From Bacillota bacterium (GTDB taxonomy: Bacteria > Bacillota_E > Sulfobacillia > Sulfobacillales > Sulfobacillaceae), in NCBI GenBank assembly GCA_021802225.1, contig JAKAAS010000122.1, forward strand, positions 1 through 6,188: 6,188 nucleotides of DNA, in the 5' to 3' direction. Numbering within the stretch: position 1 is the first letter of the stretch; each line of letters starts with the position of its first letter. The notes beneath the pieces were generated by a model that saw nothing but the letters and a program-made list of their open reading frames with translations, ran no database searches and was not told the DNA's origin. Below are positions 5,568 to 6,188 of this stretch, in pieces. Made by a program: the position numbers and the translations under genes.

Positions 5568-5585
5568 TACGCAATTGTCTGCGTA
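5568..5585. promoter_or_regulatory. 18-bp inverted repeat in the dapG upstream region
   Basis: TACGCA at 5568-5573 and TGCGTA at 5580-5585 are perfect complements with a 6-base loop, the same arm and loop size as the repeat at 5493-5510. Between them, 5542-5558 can form ACCCGC/GTGGGT with one G-U only when read as minus-strand RNA, which fits a dapG leader. Confidence 0.35.
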
Positions 5586-5828
5586 CAGAATTTGCATAGG
5601 CTTCGGTCAGTAATTTTCGCTGGCCATCACCGTGTCCAATACCATCGCTAAACGACGAAACACACCGAGAGGAAAAAGCTGGGCCCGGGTTGCGAATGGT
5701 TACGCACCATAAGTCAACCAGGCCTAAGCGCTCTTCTCAGCGAATGGAAGACGTCAAATGGTACAGAAATGGTAAAAAGCAACGAAAGTACTCTCAGCCG
5801 CATTCGGGCATGACACTTGATTCCCTTT

Positions 5829-5856
5829 TTGACCAACAGTTCCTCGCTATTATTAT
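5829..5856 (+). promoter_or_regulatory. Sigma-A-like promoter, rightward
   Basis: TTGACC at 5829-5834, a 16-base spacer and TATTAT at 5851-5856 give five of six matches to each consensus hexamer. Transcription would start near 5863, heading right into the palindrome at 5886-5910. The region is clearly AT-rich against its surroundings. Confidence 0.5.
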
Positions 5857-5879
5857 ACATTTATCAGACACGCCGTAAA
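5852..5879 (-). promoter_or_regulatory. Promoter-like sequence, leftward toward dapG
   Basis: On the reverse strand a perfect TATAAT lies at 5857-5852 and TTTACG (four of six to TTGACA) at 5879-5874, spaced 16 bases. It overlaps the -10 of the rightward candidate. It could drive dapG with a leader of roughly 430 bases, and the two promoters would then exclude each other. Confidence 0.4.
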
Positions 5880-5885
5880 ACCCCT

Positions 5886-5922
5886 AGCTTTCCACATCAT
5901 GTGGTGAGCTGTTTGCTTTTTC
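5886..5922 (+). terminator. 25-bp imperfect palindrome followed by a T-rich tract
   Basis: AGCT at 5886-5889, CCACAT-c-ATGTGG at 5892-5904 and AGCT at 5907-5910 form one nested dyad with a 2-base mismatch zone. GTTTGCTTTTTC follows at 5911-5922, as in an intrinsic terminator for rightward transcripts. On the minus strand a TTTT follows after AGGGG (5880-5876), so it may work both ways. The same dyad could instead be an operator just downstream of the promoter at 5829. Confidence 0.45.
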
Positions 5923-6188
5923 TGGGCCGCACACCGTAGCAGGAGGCCGACTGGCGCCACGGCGATTCACCCAGCTGCGCTTGGCCCGGCGGTCGCAAGT
6001 GGCCTGATGGATGCATATACTTCCAATGCGCGTTGCGACCTATTCTAGGATTAACAGCGGGATTAAGTGGATTCATTGTCATGATATTCGAGGCTGGCGT
6101 TGGTGGGTTGGACAAGGCGGTCAATCACACGACTGGCAGTCTCGAAGGGTTTTTTCTCTGGACCCCCCCCCCCCCATGCGATTGGAAG
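5923..6188. other. Right-edge stretch without a firm gene
   Basis: One plus frame is open from 5940 to the edge. It contains a hydrophobic stretch (LRPILGLTAGLSGFIVMIFE at 6033-6092), with possible starts at TTG 6033 or ATG 6081 but no ribosome binding site. Another plus frame from ATG 6026 is also open but is Trp/Arg-rich and looks like chance. A minus frame at 6124-5897 is probably the mirror of the first. A run of 13 C lies at 6163-6175. Confidence 0.5.
6163..6175. repeat. Homopolymer run of 13 C
   Basis: Thirteen consecutive C, 13 bases from the window edge, preceded by GGGTTTTTT at 6148-6156. Such a run is rare by chance. It may be a phase-variable tract or an assembly artefact. Confidence 0.9.

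Larger units (their letters stand above)
5418..5828. other. Intergenic stretch upstream of dapG, potential long leader
   Basis: No convincing gene lies here. A plus-strand frame at 5696-5878 (61 codons, basic N-terminal half) has no ribosome binding site at a usable distance and runs through a promoter-like region, so I do not call it. If the minus-strand promoter at 5852-5879 is real, the dapG transcript would carry a leader of about 430 bases. ACCATCGC at 5641-5648 can pair with GCGAATGGT at 5692-5700 with one bulge. I searched by eye for lysine-riboswitch core words on the minus strand and found none convincing. Confidence 0.5.

Noticed and set aside
5690..5878. Plus frame of 62 codons upstream of the right-edge promoter
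   Set aside because: AGAGGA at 5668-5673 is too far from the starts at 5690 and 5696, the N-terminal half is simply basic, and the 3' end overlaps a promoter-like AT-rich region.
1..6188. Defence system, CRISPR array, phage or insertion sequence
   Set aside because: No repeat-spacer pattern, no transposase or integrase motifs, and no terminal repeats with target duplications were seen.

Overview
The window looks like chromosome from a moderately GC-rich Bacillota (Firmicutes). The main evidence is the aspartokinase, which reads like the DapG type of Bacillus and relatives, and the methionine-synthase-like gene, which is of the short YxjG/YxjH type. Strong AGGGGG or GGAGGA ribosome binding sites also fit. 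A thermoacidophilic relative such as Sulfobacillus or Alicyclobacillus is possible, but this is only an impression. I see no transposase, integrase, CRISPR array, rRNA or convincing tRNA.

Layout, left to right. (1) Bases 1-283, minus strand: the N-terminal 94 codons of a LysR-type regulator, running off the left edge. (2) Bases 382-1122, plus strand: a class I SAM-dependent methyltransferase, divergent from the regulator across 98 bases. (3) Bases 1285-1686, plus strand: a small protein with one membrane segment, with a perfect 8-bp inverted repeat just before its ribosome binding site. (4) Bases 1687-1987: a structured leader with two sets of mutually exclusive pairings. (5) Bases 1988-3101, plus strand: a methionine-synthase-like gene that is full length in content but broken by two -1-type frameshifts. 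(6) Bases 3102-3224: a convergent gap holding a 17-bp hairpin. (7) Bases 3225-3707, minus strand: a PaaI-like hotdog thioesterase. (8) Bases 3708-4211: about 500 bases with no convincing gene and a dense cluster of inverted repeats. (9) Bases 4212-5417, minus strand: aspartokinase (dapG type). (10) Bases 5418-6188: no firm gene. It holds overlapping promoter-like sequences on both strands at about 5829-5879, a palindrome with a T-tract, a long potential dapG leader, a weak open frame at the right edge and a run of 13 C.

How the genes relate. The methionine-synthase-like protein, the SAM-dependent methyltransferase and the aspartokinase all touch aspartate-family amino acid and methyl-group metabolism: aspartate to lysine, threonine and methionine, then to SAM. 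Strand and spacing show no single operon. The regulator/methyltransferase pair has the usual arrangement for LysR-type control of a divergent target.

The most interesting material is non-coding: the riboswitch-like leader before the methionine-synthase-like gene and the hairpin cluster between dapG and the thioesterase. I matched neither to a known RNA family. Two caveats apply to the sequence itself. The frameshifts, one of them in a G run, and the 13-C run raise the possibility of G/C homopolymer errors.
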